From: Treponema sp.
Lineage (GTDB): Bacteria; Spirochaetota; Spirochaetia; Treponematales; Breznakiellaceae
Length of the DNA stretch: 7,832 bases
Direction: 5' to 3'
Assembly (NCBI GenBank): GCA_031283505.1
Contig: JAITBO010000205.1
Location: forward strand, 1-7,832
The translations under genes were made by a program, and so were the position numbers. Of the stretch, positions 5,801-7,832 are shown piece after piece. The notes under the pieces are model-generated. The model did no database searches and had not been told where the DNA came from. It was given only the letters and a program-made list of their open reading frames with translations. Numbering within the stretch: position 1 is the stretch's first letter; the number at the start of each line of letters is the position of its first letter.

Positions 5801-5895
5801 ACCCTGCAAATTCCGACAGCAGCCCATAAATCGTGGTTTTTGCGGCACAATGTGACACAAAAAGCTACAAGTGCAACAGGCTGCAAGGAGTATCT

Positions 5896-7395
5896 ATGGA
5901 AGTCCGTGACCGTTACGCACCCTCCCCTACGGGGTTGCAGCACATAGGGGGGATACGAACCGCCCTCTTCAACTACCTCTTTGCCCGTTCCCGGGGAGGC
6001 AAATTCGTCCTGCGCCTGGAAGACACCGACCGTACACGGTTTGATCCGGCTTTTGTACGGAACCTTTACGACACTTTTGAGTGGCTGGGTCTTAAATGGG
6101 ACGAAGGTCCGGACATAGGCGGACCTTCGGGGCCCTATGTCCAGTCGGAACGGTTCCCGTTGTACCGGAAATACGCGCAGGAACTCCTGGAAAAGGGGGA
6201 AGCCTACTATTGTTTTTGTACAGCCCAACGGCTTGAGGAAATACGGAAGGCGCGGGAAGAAGCCCGTTCCCCCGAAACAGGCTATGACCGGCGCTGCCGG
6301 GACATCCCGGCGGAGGAAGCATCCCGGCGGGCGGCGGATGGGGAGCCTTATACCATACGCCTTAAAATCCCCCTGGGGGAAAGTACGCGGTTCACCGACC
6401 TGCTTTTGGGGGATGTGGAATGGAAAAACGACGACGTGAACCCCGATCCGGTGCTTCTCAAGTCCGACGGCTTTCCAACCTACCACCTGGCCAATGTGGT
6501 GGACGATCACCTTATGGAGATAAGCCATGTACTCAGGGCCCAGGAATGGCTTTCGTCCACTCCCCTGCACATGATCCTCTACCAGGCCTTTGGGTGGAAG
6601 CCCCCGGAATTCTGCCACCTCCCCATGGTGATGGGCCAGGACGGAAAGAAACTGAGCAAACGCCACGGCGCAACGAGCATAGACGAATTCCGCCGCCAGG
6701 GCTACCTTCCTCAAGCCCTGCTCAACTACGTAGCTCTCCTGGGGGCGTCCTACGAAGAAGGGAAGGATATATATACTCTTGAGGAACTGGCCCAAAGGTT
6801 CAGCCTGGATAAACTCAACAAGGCGCCTGCGGTCTTTGATTACAAGAAGCTGGAATGGTACAACGGGCAGTATATCAGGATGAAGACGGACGGGGAGCTT
6901 GCGGCCCTGGCCCTGCCCTATGCGGCGGAGGCGGGGCTTTTCGGCAAGGCCGGCGGCGAAGGGAGCGCGGAGGACCGGACGGCGTTTACCGCCGCCATGC
7001 CCCTTATCAGGGAGCGGGTCTCGTTTTTGAGCGAAATTCCCGGCAAGCTGGGGTATCTCTTTAGGGAGCCTCCGGTCCCGGCGGCGGCGGAGTTCATCCC
7101 CAAGAAGTCGGACCTGGTACAGACAATCAGGCTCCTGGAAACAGGGAGGGACCTTGCCCCTTCCCTGGCCGTCCTGGGGGATGCGAGTGCGGAAGCGGAG
7201 GCCCTGGTAAAAGAGCGGGCCGAAACGGAGGGAGTAAAGATCGGGGACCTTTTGATGCCCCTGAGGGTGGCCGTCACCGGCGCCCGGGTCAGCCCGCCCC
7301 TCTTCGGATCCATGCGCCTTTTGGGGGCGGAGCGCTCCCTGGCGCGGATAGACGCCGCCCTGGAGGTTCTCTGTTCCGCGAAATCCGGTTCCTGA
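5896..7395 (+). CDS. gltX: Glutamate--tRNA ligase
   Basis: This enzyme charges glutamate onto tRNA in the cytoplasm, and in organisms without GlnRS also mischarges tRNA-Gln for the GatCAB route. The 499-residue class I synthetase shows the first ATP signature as PSPTGLQHIGG (His16-Gly19 in place of HIGH, a common GluRS variant) and LRLEDTD (about 39-45). The zinc-type motif C106-x-C108 ... Y130-x3-C134 and the second signature KLSKR (252-256), followed by RHGATSIDEFR, are also present. The C-terminal anticodon-binding region runs from about 300 to the end, giving a typical full length. The start at ATG 5896 has AAGGAG 5 nt upstream (5885-5890); the frame is open further upstream to 5833, but those codons resemble nothing and lack a ribosome site. 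Whether it discriminates tRNA-Gln cannot be settled from sequence here. It stands alone with no partner gene. Confidence 0.97.
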   Translation: MEVRDRYAPSPTGLQHIGGIRTALFNYLFARSRGGKFVLRLEDTDRTRFDPAFVRNLYDTFEWLGLKWDEGPDIGGPSGPYVQSERFPLYRKYAQELLEKGEAYYCFCTAQRLEEIRKAREEARSPETGYDRRCRDIPAEEASRRAADGEPYTIRLKIPLGESTRFTDLLLGDVEWKNDDVNPDPVLLKSDGFPTYHLANVVDDHLMEISHVLRAQEWLSSTPLHMILYQAFGWKPPEFCHLPMVMGQDGKKLSKRHGATSIDEFRRQGYLPQALLNYVALLGASYEEGKDIYTLEELAQRFSLDKLNKAPAVFDYKKLEWYNGQYIRMKTDGELAALALPYAAEAGLFGKAGGEGSAEDRTAFTAAMPLIRERVSFLSEIPGKLGYLFREPPVPAAAEFIPKKSDLVQTIRLLETGRDLAPSLAVLGDASAEAEALVKERAETEGVKIGDLLMPLRVAVTGARVSPPLFGSMRLLGAERSLARIDAALEVLCSAKSGS

Positions 7396-7483
7396 AAGAC
7401 TGATTGGACTAAAAGACAGGGATAGTAGGTTGGCAAGACTAAATGTACCAATATATCAATTATCGTAAAGCATATAGATAAGG

Positions 7484-7542
7484 GAGCCTGTTCCAAAACT
7501 AATTGACTGTGCGCTAAACGTGCACGGTTTTGGAACAGGCTC
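7484..7542. repeat. Long hairpin repeat, TGTTCCAAAA family, copy 1
   Basis: GAGCCTGTTCCAAAAC (7484-7499) is a perfect 16-bp complement of GTTTTGGAACAGGCTC (7527-7542). The 27-nt loop contains a smaller GTGC/GCAC stem. It begins 88 nt after the gltX stop and has no T-tract, so it is more like a palindromic dispersed repeat or miniature element than an intrinsic terminator, although it could still stall polymerase or protect the mRNA 3' end. Confidence 0.75.
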
Positions 7543-7589
7543 TTGGAAAAACCGGTCAAAAACCCGTTTTTTCCAGTAAATCCAAGGAA

Positions 7590-7620
7590 GCTGTTCCAAA
7601 AACTGAAGTTTTGGAACAGC
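7590..7620. repeat. Hairpin repeat, TGTTCCAAAA family, copy 2
   Basis: GCTGTTCCAAAA (7590-7601) is a perfect 12-bp complement of TTTTGGAACAGC (7609-7620) with a 7-nt loop. The core CTGTTCCAAAA is shared with copy 1, so the two are related members of one repeat family placed 47 nt apart with different loop lengths. Confidence 0.75.
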
Positions 7621-7685
7621 CTCAAGGGAAAGCTCTTATTCTTATATTGTTTTGTGTCTAAAACAGGCAGTTTAAGAAAAAAAAC

Positions 7686-7702
7686 CACGGAGTAACACGG
7701 AG
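7686..7702. repeat. CACGGAG tandem element, copy 2
   Basis: CACGGAG-TAA-CACGGAG differs from the copy at 5648-5664 by one base in the spacer. It is flanked by an A-run on the left and TTTTGGG on the right, and sits 65 nt beyond the second hairpin. Confidence 0.6.
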
Positions 7703-7832
7703 TTTTGGGTTACAAATCTTAATTTTTTCGTAACTATTCAGCCAGTCTGAAGCTAAAAAAGCATCAGATTTTGTCAAATTCAAGAGAAATTTGCTGAATT
7801 TTGGAGGTTTTTAGCACATTTTTTAGTAGGCA

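Larger units (their letters stand above)
7396..7832. other. Gene-free repeat-bearing stretch after gltX
   Basis: No convincing gene is seen on either strand in these 437 nt. The long minus-strand open frame that enters from gltX has no family resemblance and runs through the hairpin repeats. The stretch is much richer in A+T than gltX and contains two related hairpins and one CACGGAG element. GGAGG at about 7803-7807 is not followed by a start codon before the window ends. Confidence 0.7.

Noticed and set aside
5590..6795. A 401-codon minus-strand open frame opposite the regulator end and gltX
   Set aside because: It lies antisense to gltX, whose synthetase motifs are unmistakable. The product is low-complexity in character with no recognisable domain, and GC-rich coding DNA often leaves such antisense frames open.
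6918..7688. A 256-codon minus-strand open frame over the end of gltX and the repeat region
   Set aside because: It reads straight through both palindromic hairpins and then antisense to gltX, with an Arg/Ser/Ala-rich tail typical of antisense translation and no ribosome site at its start.
7775..7800. Overlapping AT-rich short inverted repeats (CAAATT/AATTTG and AATTCA/TGAATT)
   Set aside because: Six-bp A/T stems are expected by chance in such A+T-rich DNA, and the two are mutually exclusive.
1..7832. CRISPR array, tRNA or rRNA gene, toxin-antitoxin or defence system
   Set aside because: No regularly spaced repeats, cloverleaf-like sequence, rRNA signature or small paired genes with family motifs were seen on either strand.

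Overview
The window looks like a spirochaete chromosome, most likely a Treponema of the termite-gut type. This is an inference from the character of the glutamyl-tRNA synthetase (HIGG signature), AcoA-like 2-oxo acid dehydrogenase genes and short palindromic repeats in the non-coding stretches. No rRNA, tRNA, CRISPR array, insertion-sequence transposase or phage gene is visible.

Layout. Positions 1-112 hold a 16-bp imperfect inverted repeat and no clean gene start. A sensor histidine kinase follows on the + strand to 1411; its catalytic part is intact but its 5' end looks damaged. A 100-nt gap with small inverted repeats separates it from a convergent three-gene minus-strand operon (4794 down to 1512). 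This operon encodes E1-alpha, E1-beta and E2 of a thiamine-diphosphate 2-oxo acid (acetoin/pyruvate type) dehydrogenase complex, with no E3 gene in the window. The E1-beta gene carries an apparent single-base deletion in a G tract around codon 35. Divergent from the operon, at 4918-5646 (+), is a FadR-subfamily GntR regulator. The 123-bp space between them holds a recognisable minus-strand promoter (TTGTAA-17-TATAAT) overlapped by a TGGT-N3-ACCA-like operator. After a 249-nt intergenic stretch with a candidate terminator comes gltX (5896-7395, +). The last 437 nt hold no gene but carry two TGTTCCAAAA-type hairpins and a CACGGAG tandem element that also occurs right after the regulator gene.

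How the genes may work together. E1-alpha, E1-beta and E2 would oxidatively decarboxylate a 2-oxo acid or cleave acetoin, passing the acyl group to the E2 lipoyl domain and then to CoA. E3 would have to come from elsewhere. The adjacent FCD-domain regulator probably represses both itself and the operon in response to a small carboxylate. gltX and the kinase appear functionally unrelated. The most consequential observation is the E1-beta frameshift: if real, the complex is disabled or depends on frame correction; if an assembly error, the operon is ordinary.
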